DNA of 64,000 bases, taken from assembly GCF_001645385.1 (NCBI RefSeq), contig NZ_LVHI01000040.1, forward strand, positions 118,762 to 182,761, read 5' to 3'. The notes below the pieces were generated by a model. The model searched no databases and was not told the origin of the DNA. It saw only the letters and a program-made list of their open reading frames with translations. The position numbers and the translations under genes were made by a program. This document shows, one piece after another, positions 51,201 through 59,423 of the stretch (position 1 is its first letter; the number at the start of each line of letters is the position of its first letter). Source of the DNA: Rhodococcoides kyotonense. Its GTDB lineage: Bacteria; Actinomycetota; Actinomycetes; Mycobacteriales; Mycobacteriaceae.

Positions 51201-52064
51201 ATGACCACGCTGCCCGCAGACGATATTTTCAGCAAGTACCCCGAAGAAATTTCGATCGAGCGTAAACCCCACGGGGTTCTGCTCATCACCATCAACCGCC
51301 CCGACCGACTCAACTCGCTCACCATGCCGATGTTCAAGGCGATGGCCGACATCTGGGTGGACGTCGACCGAGATCCACAGACACGGGTTGCCGTCGTCAC
51401 CGGGGCCGGCCGCGGTTTCTGTACGGGAATGGACGTTCGTCAGCCAGACCCTACTCTCGACGACGCAATCGAGCTGATGGAAGACGAACGCCGACGGATC
51501 TCGACCCTGCTGAACATGGACAAGCCTCTGATCTCGGCCATCAACGGTCCCGCAGTGGGATGGGGCCTGTCGATGGCACTGCTCGCCGACATCAGCGTCG
51601 CAGCAGACGATGCGCTGCTCCGCGATGGACACACCCGCATCGGCGTCGTAGCCGGAGACCACTCCTCCCTCATCTGGCCTCTTCTGGTCGGCATGGCCAA
51701 AGCCAAGTACTACCAACTCACCTCGGCAAGCTTGACCGGCGCAGAAGCAGAACGCATGGGACTGGTGAGCTTGGCGGTACCGAAGAACGACGTCCTGGAA
51801 CGGGCGCTGGCCATTGCCGACGATCTTGCGCAAGGCTCCCAGCAAGCCATCCGCTGGACCAAACGCTCCCTCAACACCGGATGGCTGACCAACGCACTGC
51901 CCCAGCAGGAACTGTCTGCAGCACTGGAAACCATCGGATTCGCCAGCGCCGACTACATCGAAGCACGACAGGCCTTCCGCGAAAACCGGCCCGCACGCTA
52001 CCCCTCGGCCCACGGGAACAGTCATTCCGTCCTCGTCGCCTCGACCCATAACGTAGCGAACTGA
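51201..52064 (+). CDS. Enoyl-CoA hydratase/isomerase family protein
   Basis: A 287-aa crotonase: NRPDRLNSLTM, GAGRGFCTGMD and SAINGPAVGWGLSMALLADI supply the oxyanion-hole glycines. The catalytic-glutamate positions of classical hydratases are not kept: the region reads RIGVVAGDHSSLIWPLLVG instead of the ExG...PGGGGTQRL pattern, so the reaction may differ (isomerase, hydrolase or C-C lyase). AGAAGGAG ribosome binding site. It is followed 3 bp later by a second, more typical crotonase gene. Confidence 0.87.
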   Translation: MTTLPADDIFSKYPEEISIERKPHGVLLITINRPDRLNSLTMPMFKAMADIWVDVDRDPQTRVAVVTGAGRGFCTGMDVRQPDPTLDDAIELMEDERRRISTLLNMDKPLISAINGPAVGWGLSMALLADISVAADDALLRDGHTRIGVVAGDHSSLIWPLLVGMAKAKYYQLTSASLTGAEAERMGLVSLAVPKNDVLERALAIADDLAQGSQQAIRWTKRSLNTGWLTNALPQQELSAALETIGFASADYIEARQAFRENRPARYPSAHGNSHSVLVASTHNVAN

Positions 52065-52066
52065 CC

Positions 52067-52864
52067 ATGACTGATCTCGCCATCGAGCACGCGGACGGCA
52101 TCGTGCTCGACGATCACGACGGAGTTCTCGTCCTCATTCTGGACCGCCCGCCCGCAAACTCCCTCGATGGCGCACTCATCGAAGCGATCGGTCGATTGTT
52201 CACCGATCTCGCAGCCACGCCGACCCCGCCTCCGGTCGTTCTCACCGGAGGCGGCGAGCGGTTCTTCTGCGCAGGAGGCGACATCAAGGAACTCGACTAT
52301 GCGCAGCGCGGTGACATGGACTCCCGGATGCGCAACTTCCACGCGATGCTCGTCGCACTCGAGTCGTACCCGCGCCCCGTCGTCGCCGCGGTGAACGGGC
52401 ACTGTGTGGGGGGCGGACTGGAGCTTGCACTCTTCGCCGACGTCATCTTCGCCGCCCACACTGCACGTTTCGGGTTTCCTGAGATCAACCACGGGTTGCT
52501 TCCAGCGGACAAAGGCATCCAGCGCGCCTCCCGCCTGCTCGGAGTACGCGCGACCAGGCAGATGGTGTTGTCAGGCGATCTGTTCAGTGCCGAGCGTGCA
52601 CATCGGATGGGCATCGTCGACGAACTGATCGATCCCGATGGACTGCTCGACGCGGCCGTCGCTGCGGCACGCGCTGCCGGTCGAAAAGCTCCCGTGCTGT
52701 ACGCAGCGCTCAAACGCAGCGTGAACAACCCGAACGCACACCACGACGACGATTCTCTTCGGCGCACCCTCGTCGCCTCCACCGAATATTTCGACGATCC
52801 GACCGCAGCCCGCCTACGCCAGAGCTGGAATCGTGACCGCCCACGCACCCCTGCCCGGCAATGA
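52067..52864 (+). CDS. Enoyl-CoA hydratase
   Basis: A 265-aa crotonase with classical features: GGGERFFCAGGDIKELD and AAVNGHCVGGGLELAL for the oxyanion hole, and FGFPEINHGLLPADKGIQR with the catalytic glutamate, corresponding to the EI-G-PG-G-QR pattern but with AD in place of GG. It hydrates an enoyl-CoA. It lies 3 bp after the other crotonase, so a pair of successive steps is likely. Confidence 0.9.
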   Translation: MTDLAIEHADGIVLDDHDGVLVLILDRPPANSLDGALIEAIGRLFTDLAATPTPPPVVLTGGGERFFCAGGDIKELDYAQRGDMDSRMRNFHAMLVALESYPRPVVAAVNGHCVGGGLELALFADVIFAAHTARFGFPEINHGLLPADKGIQRASRLLGVRATRQMVLSGDLFSAERAHRMGIVDELIDPDGLLDAAVAAARAAGRKAPVLYAALKRSVNNPNAHHDDDSLRRTLVASTEYFDDPTAARLRQSWNRDRPRTPARQ

Positions 52865-53013
52865 CGGCCGACCCCGACAGCTCGACGATCAGCGTGCTCA
52901 CAGTGTGGCGGCGACAGGGACGTCGACGGACAATCCTATGAACAGAACGCTTCTCACTATCCGCAGCGGCGACCGCGCCGACGGATCGACTTGATACGAA
53001 TACGGAGAACAGA

Positions 53014-54903
53014 GTGACAACGAATTCACCGGACGACGGTCAGGACACAGTTCCGGTACTGCGCAATGTCACGGACTTCGAGGCGGTCGACCGCACGTTC
53101 GCACAGATGCTGTGCACTCGTGCCGAGCGCGAACCGGACGGCGTTGCGTTCCGCAGCTGGACGAACGGAGCTGTCCGCTCCACCAGTTGGAAAGAGTATC
53201 TCGACGCCGTCACCGACGCAGCTCTCGGCCTGCATCGACTGGGCATCGTGCACGGAGACCGGGTGGCGATCATGTCTTCGACCAGAGGGGAATGGGTCGT
53301 CGCCGCTCTGGCCATCCTCGCGATAGGCGCCGTACCTGTCGGGGTGTACCCGACCAGCTCAGCTGCCGAAGTCTCCCACGCCCTCGAAAGCACCGGTGCC
53401 GTGGCTATATTCGCCGAGAGCGCGAACGACTGCGCCAAGATCGCCGCCGTGGCCACTGAAACACCGGATGTGCGATCGGTGATCGGATTCGACGATGCAC
53501 CCGATGGATTCGCGAGCGGCGTGCAGGTCACCGAATGGGTGGAACTCCTCTACAGCGGCCGATCGTCGAGCATGGCCGAGCCCACCCTGTTTTCACAGCT
53601 CGTCGCCGCCGGTCATGTAGACGACTTGGCTGCATTGTTCTTCACCTCGGGTTCGACTGGTGCACCCAAAGCTGTCAAGCACACGCACCGAACCCTGCAG
53701 TACTCGGTGTTGGGGTTCGCCGCGTCGTATCCCGACATCGGATCCACCCGGCACGATATGGTCGGATTTCTCGGCCTCTCTCACGTTGCGCCTGCTCTGC
53801 TCGGCGTATTTGCGCCCATCATGACCAAACTGGTCATGACGTACTGCACCATGGACCAGCGGCTGGAAGTCCTACGTGCAGTAAGGCCGAACACTGTTCT
53901 GTGGCCACCGCGCATGCACGAAAAACTTGCCAGCGAGACCCTCGACGCACTATCCGAATCCGGCCGCCTCTTCCGTCTTCGGCACGCTGCCGCAATGAAA
54001 GTCGCCCGCCGAGTCAGTGCGCTCCGTTGGGCTGATCGGCCGATACCCCGCTACCTCGACACGCTGAACGATGCCGCGGTGAAGTATGCATTCATGCCCC
54101 TGCGCGCCAAAGTCGGAATGGACCGAATCACGGTCAGCTGGACCGCCTCTGGAACCATGACACCGGACGTAGCTGCCCTCTGGCATATGTGGGGGCTCGA
54201 TCTGCGCGAACTGTTCGGCACCACCGAAACATGCGGGTCGGTTATCGCCCAATGGGATAGAGCATTCCCCACCCCCGGCACCATCGGCAAAGCATTGCCC
54301 GATCCGCGATGGGCCGTCCGGGTGTCCGAGGAGGGCGAACTCGAGCTGCGCAGCCCGTGTCTGTTCGATGGATACTGGAACAATCAGGACGCGACCGAGT
54401 CGGCTTTCGAGGACGGCTGGTATCGCACAGGCGATTTGGTCGACATCGACGCCCACGGCGAAGTTCGAATAATCGGCCGGCTCAAAGACGTTCTCAAGAC
54501 CAGCGGCGGCAAGAGTGTGAGCCCGCAGCCCATCGAGGTACGACTCAAAGCGAGCTCGCTGATCGAGGAAGCCATAGTTGTAGGAGAAGGGCGCAAATAT
54601 CTGACCGTGCTGCTCAGCGTCAGCGACGAAGCACAATTGATGGCCCCGCGAGAGCGTGACGCCGCGCTGACGAACTGGATCGACGAAGTCAACACCGAAT
54701 TGTCGCGGCCGCTGCAGCTGAAGAAGTTCAAAATCTTGCCGCGCGCCTTGTCCGCCGCTGCAGGAGAACTGACAGCCAAAGCGACAATCAGACGGGCAGC
54801 GATTCTCGAATCCTTCGCCGAACTCATCGACGAGCTGTACGACGGTGACGAGCAGAACGAGATTGCCCGCCAAGCGCGTTATGCGCCGACGGGCCGCAAG
54901 TAG
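53014..54903 (+). CDS. Long-chain-fatty-acid-CoA-ligase family AMP-dependent synthetase
   Basis: A 629-aa ANL enzyme of the FadD15/long-chain class: FFTSGSTGAPKAVKHTHR as P-loop, LFGTTETCG, and DGWYRTGDLVDIDAHGEVRIIGRLKDVLKTSGGKSV-type text in the C-terminal part. It starts at a GTG with GGAG 7 bp upstream; the protein is the usual length. It activates an acid of the pathway; the second ligase of the operon belongs to a different branch. A gap of 149 bp precedes it. Confidence 0.9.
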   Translation: MTTNSPDDGQDTVPVLRNVTDFEAVDRTFAQMLCTRAEREPDGVAFRSWTNGAVRSTSWKEYLDAVTDAALGLHRLGIVHGDRVAIMSSTRGEWVVAALAILAIGAVPVGVYPTSSAAEVSHALESTGAVAIFAESANDCAKIAAVATETPDVRSVIGFDDAPDGFASGVQVTEWVELLYSGRSSSMAEPTLFSQLVAAGHVDDLAALFFTSGSTGAPKAVKHTHRTLQYSVLGFAASYPDIGSTRHDMVGFLGLSHVAPALLGVFAPIMTKLVMTYCTMDQRLEVLRAVRPNTVLWPPRMHEKLASETLDALSESGRLFRLRHAAAMKVARRVSALRWADRPIPRYLDTLNDAAVKYAFMPLRAKVGMDRITVSWTASGTMTPDVAALWHMWGLDLRELFGTTETCGSVIAQWDRAFPTPGTIGKALPDPRWAVRVSEEGELELRSPCLFDGYWNNQDATESAFEDGWYRTGDLVDIDAHGEVRIIGRLKDVLKTSGGKSVSPQPIEVRLKASSLIEEAIVVGEGRKYLTVLLSVSDEAQLMAPRERDAALTNWIDEVNTELSRPLQLKKFKILPRALSAAAGELTAKATIRRAAILESFAELIDELYDGDEQNEIARQARYAPTGRK

Positions 54904-54911
54904 GTGACATC

Positions 54912-55667
54912 GTGACCGAGCTGCGGATCGAAAACCTGACAACCGAAGAAGTCCGAGAGGCAATCTCGGGAGGCATCCGTACGGCCATTCTCCCCCTGGG
55001 CGCAACAGAACAACACGGATCTCATCTACCCTTGTCGATGGATGCAGACCACGCTGATGCGTTGGCGGTCCGCATCGCCCACGAACTCGGCAACGCACTG
55101 GTGCTACCCACCATTCGGGTCGGCTACTCCCCTCATCACCTGGGCTTTCCAGGAACACTGACAATTCGGGCGTCTACCCTCGAAGCGCTGTGCGAGGACT
55201 ACGGGGCGCACCTGACCGACAGCGGATTCGAGCGACTGATCGTGTTCTCCGGGCACATCGGAAACTATCCGGTCATGCGCGAATTCAGCGGTCGGCTCGC
55301 TGCCAAGTTAGCGCCGCTATCGCTCGTCGTCTTCGACGACGGCGAGGCGATCATCGACGCCTGGCGCCGCACCGCGGACGAAATAGCCTCCCTGGGCGCA
55401 TCCGTCGGAGGTCATGCCGACGTCGCGGAAACGTCGGTGATGCTGGCCCTTCACCCCGAGAAGGTGCGAGCGAAGCGCTATGCCCGCGGATTCACAGGAA
55501 CGGTGGACACGGAATTTCTCGAGCGCACCTTCCGAGACGGCATCGAATCGATGTCCCCCTCCGGCATTCTCGGAGACCCACACGGGGCATCGAACGCCAT
55601 CGGCGTCGCTTGCCTGCATGCAGTGACCTCGCTGATCGTCCAATACGCGCGACATCACGGCGCCTGA
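54912..55667 (+). CDS. Creatininase family amidohydrolase-like protein
   Basis: A 251-aa protein of the creatininase fold, which comprises creatininase, the peptidase MftE and other metal amidohydrolases. The metal-binding parts are LGATEQHGSHLPLSMDADH (about residues 29-47, Glu/His/Asp ligands) and SGHIGNYPVMRE, with a later GGHADVAETSV. It starts at a GTG. I see no mycofactocin biosynthesis genes next to it, so MftE is unlikely; opening of a lactam or cyclic amide is more in keeping with the operon. Confidence 0.85.
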   Translation: MTELRIENLTTEEVREAISGGIRTAILPLGATEQHGSHLPLSMDADHADALAVRIAHELGNALVLPTIRVGYSPHHLGFPGTLTIRASTLEALCEDYGAHLTDSGFERLIVFSGHIGNYPVMREFSGRLAAKLAPLSLVVFDDGEAIIDAWRRTADEIASLGASVGGHADVAETSVMLALHPEKVRAKRYARGFTGTVDTEFLERTFRDGIESMSPSGILGDPHGASNAIGVACLHAVTSLIVQYARHHGA

Positions 55668-55695
55668 CATCCACAAACCCTTCGAGGCGGCTCAC

Positions 55696-56262
55696 ATGAA
55701 CTATCGAACGACCACAAACGGGCTCCACGCACCCTCGACACGCTTGTCCCCCATCGACTCCGGCGACACGGATACTGATTTGACACGGCTGCGCCGACTG
55801 TACGGACGCTATCCGACCGGCGTCGCTGCCATCTGCGCACTCGACGAAGACGGTTCTCCAGTCGGCATCGTGGCCACCTCGTTCACACCGGTTTCGATGC
55901 AACCGGCATTGGTGTCCATCTGCATCCAGCACACCTCTACGACGTGGCCGCGGCTGGCGGGTACTTCCGCACTCGGAGTGTCGGTCTTGGCCACCGACCA
56001 GGAAGCGGCCAGCCGCCAGCTGGCAGCGAAGAATGTGGACAGGTTCGCGGGAACCTCCTGGTTCACCGACGACTCCGATGCTGTGTTTCTCACCGGAGCA
56101 GCCGCGTGGCTCGAATGCACCATCTCGACCAGCGTTACCGCCGGCGACCACGACGTGGTCCTACTCGAAGTGCACCACTCCGCAGTCGACGACTCGGCCG
56201 AGCCATTGGTGTTCCATGGCAGTATCTTTCGCTCTCTCGCAGCCACGGAACGTCCCCGATGA
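55696..56262 (+). CDS. Flavin reductase family protein (FMN-binding split barrel)
   Basis: A 188-aa NAD(P)H:flavin reductase of the HpaC/DszD type. Its core is RYPTGVAAICALDEDGSPVGIVATSFTPVSMQPALVSICI (38-77), then FAGTSWF and LECTISTSVTAGDHDVVLLEVHH, ending in a GSIFRSL strand. It should supply reduced flavin to the LLM monooxygenase of the operon. Its TGA overlaps the ATG of the RibBA-like gene, which also makes that protein part of the flavin system by position. Confidence 0.9.
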   Translation: MNYRTTTNGLHAPSTRLSPIDSGDTDTDLTRLRRLYGRYPTGVAAICALDEDGSPVGIVATSFTPVSMQPALVSICIQHTSTTWPRLAGTSALGVSVLATDQEAASRQLAAKNVDRFAGTSWFTDDSDAVFLTGAAAWLECTISTSVTAGDHDVVLLEVHHSAVDDSAEPLVFHGSIFRSLAATERPR

Positions 56263-57293
56263 TCACGACCACACGACTCGATGCGGCACTGCAGTCCCTC
56301 ACAGCCGGCCGTCCGGTAATCATCATCGACGACGACGGGGCCGAGGTGGTGCTGTCCGCTCAGCTCGCCGACACCCACTGGACGGCCTGGGCTATCCGGC
56401 ACACCTCGGGCCTGCTATGCGCCGCCCTGCCTGCGTCCCGCGCCGACGAACTCGACGTGCCGGCGATGTCCGCTGATGCTCGATACCGTGCCCAGACCAC
56501 CACCTTCGGTGTTGCCGTCGATGCAGCCGCGGGTGTCGGAACGGGCATCAGCGCCACCGATCGAGCCCGCACCGCACGCACGCTCGCATGTCCCGGCAGT
56601 CGACCCACAGACCTGACGCGACCCGGACACGTCCTGACGGTCAGAACGACCGACGGCGGAACACTCGCACGGAGCTCGAAATTCGAGGCGGCAGTGGATC
56701 TGTGCCGCCTCGGCCGACTCGAACCGGTGGCGCTGACCGCAGCCCTGCTCGACGACGACGGAGCCGAAATCGCCGCTTCCGCGCGAACCTCCTTCGCCTA
56801 CGAACACGACGTCCCGATCATCGACGTTCGCGACGTCGCGCACCACCGTCTACACCACGGCGACGGCCACCGCGAACGGGTGCGTCCAGTGGCCAGCCGC
56901 ACCGTGGACGTACCCGAGGGAACGGTGCACGTCGTTGACTACCTCGACGAGCTGACCGGGGCGTCGCACTTCGCCTGCGTCGGCGTAGGTACAACAGCTA
57001 CCCACCCGGTGCACGTCATCATCGAATCGTCACACCACGACCCGTTCGTCTCCGCCGCTCCCAGCCAACAAGACTTCGAACAACAGATATCACGGATCGC
57101 CGAAGAGGGCGGCACTGTGGTCTACCTGCGCTCCTACTCGTGGTTCCACCGCCGGTGGGCAGTGTCGCAGGACGCGCTGATGCAAGGAGCTGCCGCGGCC
57201 GTCGTCGCGAACCTCAGCCGCACGCGAGCAGAGGAACGCAATCGAGAGACGACGACCGGCGCATCCTGTTCTTCAGAGCCGGTGCTCCGGTAG
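56259..57293 (+). CDS. RibBA-like protein lacking the known catalytic residues
   Basis: A 344-aa protein. Residues about 1-197 align by eye with DHBP synthase (RibB): IRHTSGLLCAALP, TTFGVAVDAAAGVGTGISATDR, RPGHVL, LTAALLDDDG. Residues about 205-320 recall the GTP cyclohydrolase II half (VHVIIESSH, RIAEEGGTVVYLRS). The RibB loop R-E-x-E-G-D is gone (DDDGAEVV at 24-31), the catalytic His region reads RSSKFEA instead of GGHTEA, and the Glu before NDDG is Ala. The zinc cysteines of the cyclohydrolase half are absent. It is not expected to make riboflavin precursors. It overlaps the flavin reductase stop, so a flavin-related but new function is possible. Confidence 0.8.
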   Translation: MITTTRLDAALQSLTAGRPVIIIDDDGAEVVLSAQLADTHWTAWAIRHTSGLLCAALPASRADELDVPAMSADARYRAQTTTFGVAVDAAAGVGTGISATDRARTARTLACPGSRPTDLTRPGHVLTVRTTDGGTLARSSKFEAAVDLCRLGRLEPVALTAALLDDDGAEIAASARTSFAYEHDVPIIDVRDVAHHRLHHGDGHRERVRPVASRTVDVPEGTVHVVDYLDELTGASHFACVGVGTTATHPVHVIIESSHHDPFVSAAPSQQDFEQQISRIAEEGGTVVYLRSYSWFHRRWAVSQDALMQGAAAAVVANLSRTRAEERNRETTTGASCSSEPVLR

Positions 57294-57380
57294 TTGCTTG
57301 CCCACAGCACGATCTCGAACGATCCGATCGATCTTTGACCGCAGCGCTCTGACTCGAGCGCTCTACAGCTTGGAGAAACT

Positions 57381-59003
57381 GTGTCCGGTCTCGATGTGCC
57401 CTTGACGCCGCTTCGATTTCTCGAACGCGCCGCCGAGGTCACGCCCACCAAGACAGCCGTCATCGACGGTGACCGCAAATGGACGTACGAAGAGTTTGCA
57501 GCAGCGGTGCAGAAACTCGCGAAATCGTTACGTGCGCAGGGAATCTCGGATGGCCAACGAGTCGCCTACCTCGCGACCAACTCAGCGGAACTACTGATCG
57601 CGCACTACGCCGTACCGTTGACGCGTGGGGTGCTCGTCGCTATCAACACCCGGCTGTCCGCCAAGGAAATCCACTACATCTTGGAACACTCCGGTGCGCG
57701 CACCGTTTTCGGTGATGCAGACCTTCTACGACCTGTGATCGCATCAGGCCTTTCGTTCTCGACAGTGGACCGCTGGGTCCAGCTGCCGGACGCCTCCGGG
57801 CGCTACGAAGAACAAGGGGTGCCGGTCCGCTACGATTCTGCGCTCGCCCATGCACGTGGTGAGGACCTACCATGGGACGTCGACGACGAAAACCGAACCA
57901 TAGCAATCAATTACACGTCAGGCACCACAGGTCGCCCGAAGGGGGTGATGTACTCCCATCGCGGTGCGTATCTCAACTCGCTGGGCAACATCCACCACTC
58001 GGGCTTCGACGGTGACACCCGATATCTATGGACGCTTCCGATGTTCCATTGCAACGGATGGTGCACCACCTGGGCAGTGACCGCGGCATTGGGCACGCAC
58101 ATCTGCTACCGGGCCGTGCGCGCGGACACCATGTGGACGCTCATCGACGATCACGAAATCACTCACATGAACGGGGCGCCCACGGTGTTGACTTTGTTCG
58201 CCAACGCCGATCGAGCCCACCAGCTCTCAACGCCGCTGACGATCAGTAATGGCGGTGCGCCACCGAGCCCGACGATTATTGCGCGTATCCGGGCACTGGG
58301 TGCCACGCTCGTGCACATCTACGGGCTTACCGAGACCTACGGTCCGTACTCGCTGTCCGAACCGAAAAGCGAATGGGCAGCCCTGGATTCGGATACCCAG
58401 GCGACGCTGATGGCACGCCAGGGGGTCGGCATGTTGACCTCCGAACGGCTGAGAGTGGTTCGAACGACGACCTCCCCCGACGAAGAGTTGATCGACGTCG
58501 CCGCGGACGGCACGGAGATGGGCGAGATCGTGATGCGAGGAAACACGGTCATGAAGGGCTACTACAACGATGATGCGGCGACCCAGGCAGCTACTGCTGG
58601 CGGATGGTTCCATTCAGGAGACTTAGGTGTGATGCACCCAGACGGCTACGTGCAGTTGCTCGACCGCGCCAAAGACGTCATCATCTCCGGCGGCGAAAAC
58701 ATCTCGACCATCGAAGTCGAGCAAGCAATCCTTTCCCACCCAGGGGTGCAGGATGCGGCTGTTGTGGGAACACCGGACAACAAGTGGGGTGAGCGACCGA
58801 AAGCGTTCGTCATCAGCTACGCGGGCGCGGGGTTGAACGAAGCCTCCGTCATCGCTCACGTCAAAACGCAGATTGCATCCTACAAGGCGCCCAGTTCGGT
58901 CGAGTTCGTCGGCAGCCTGCCTCGCACATCGACCGGAAAGATTCGCAAAAACGAACTGCGCGAGGCGGAATGGGCGTCATCGGACATCAGGATCAAAGGA
59001 TGA
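57381..59003 (+). CDS. Acyl-CoA synthetase (AMP-forming), medium-chain/FadD-like
   Basis: A 540-aa ANL enzyme: INYTSGTTGRPKGVMYSHRG as P-loop, LPMFHCNGWCTTWAV as the substrate-channel segment typical of this branch, YGLTETYGPYS, GWFHSGDLGV and DRAKDVIISGGENISTIEVE; the catalytic lysine is in TSTGKIRKNELR. It starts at a GTG with GGAG upstream. It is the last ligase of the operon. Its relatives act on short- to medium-chain or branched acids; which acid is unknown. Confidence 0.9.
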   Translation: MSGLDVPLTPLRFLERAAEVTPTKTAVIDGDRKWTYEEFAAAVQKLAKSLRAQGISDGQRVAYLATNSAELLIAHYAVPLTRGVLVAINTRLSAKEIHYILEHSGARTVFGDADLLRPVIASGLSFSTVDRWVQLPDASGRYEEQGVPVRYDSALAHARGEDLPWDVDDENRTIAINYTSGTTGRPKGVMYSHRGAYLNSLGNIHHSGFDGDTRYLWTLPMFHCNGWCTTWAVTAALGTHICYRAVRADTMWTLIDDHEITHMNGAPTVLTLFANADRAHQLSTPLTISNGGAPPSPTIIARIRALGATLVHIYGLTETYGPYSLSEPKSEWAALDSDTQATLMARQGVGMLTSERLRVVRTTTSPDEELIDVAADGTEMGEIVMRGNTVMKGYYNDDAATQAATAGGWFHSGDLGVMHPDGYVQLLDRAKDVIISGGENISTIEVEQAILSHPGVQDAAVVGTPDNKWGERPKAFVISYAGAGLNEASVIAHVKTQIASYKAPSSVEFVGSLPRTSTGKIRKNELREAEWASSDIRIKG

Positions 59004-59423
59004 CACGTTCGACTCCGAGCCGCTGACCACCCACTGCCTCCATGTGAGACGGCGCCGTAGGCGCTTACCTTTCGAAGCCGAATACACTGTCTCGGAGGAT
59101 TTTCGAATCAGATTCAGTACTGCGTCCACACGCGCGGCGGTCGCCCGCGCTGCGCAGCAACACAACCTCGAACACCTTTCGCGGCGATGAACTACGCAGA
59201 ATGCCCAATCGCAGAATCACCACTTGTGCAGAGGAATTCACTCTGATGCACTGATGCTCGTTGCTGACAGGACGCAACTCGACGCGCTCCGCGACCCGGA
59301 CGCGGACCATGTAGCCGCACACACCCTCTCGTCGGCGCCCCTGGCATACCCTCTGCCCATCATTGCGGCTCGGTACAGCCAACCATTCACCCACCGGACG
59401 TCATCGATTCAGGAGTACATGTC
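59004..59423. other. Intergenic region before the E1 gene
   Basis: 420 bp without a convincing gene on either strand. A short GCGCC-GTA-GGCGC hairpin (59052-59064) lies 50 bp after the ligase stop and could terminate transcription. The E1 ribosome binding site is CAGGAG near 59411. No promoter was fixed. Confidence 0.4.

Noticed and set aside
54912..55667. Creatininase-family gene as mftE of a mycofactocin cluster
   Set aside because: No mftA, B, C, D or F neighbours are present; the flanking genes are a CoA ligase and a flavin reductase.
56259..57293. Functional riboflavin biosynthesis gene
   Set aside because: The catalytic loop of RibB and the zinc cysteines of RibA are absent, and no other riboflavin genes or FMN riboswitch are nearby.
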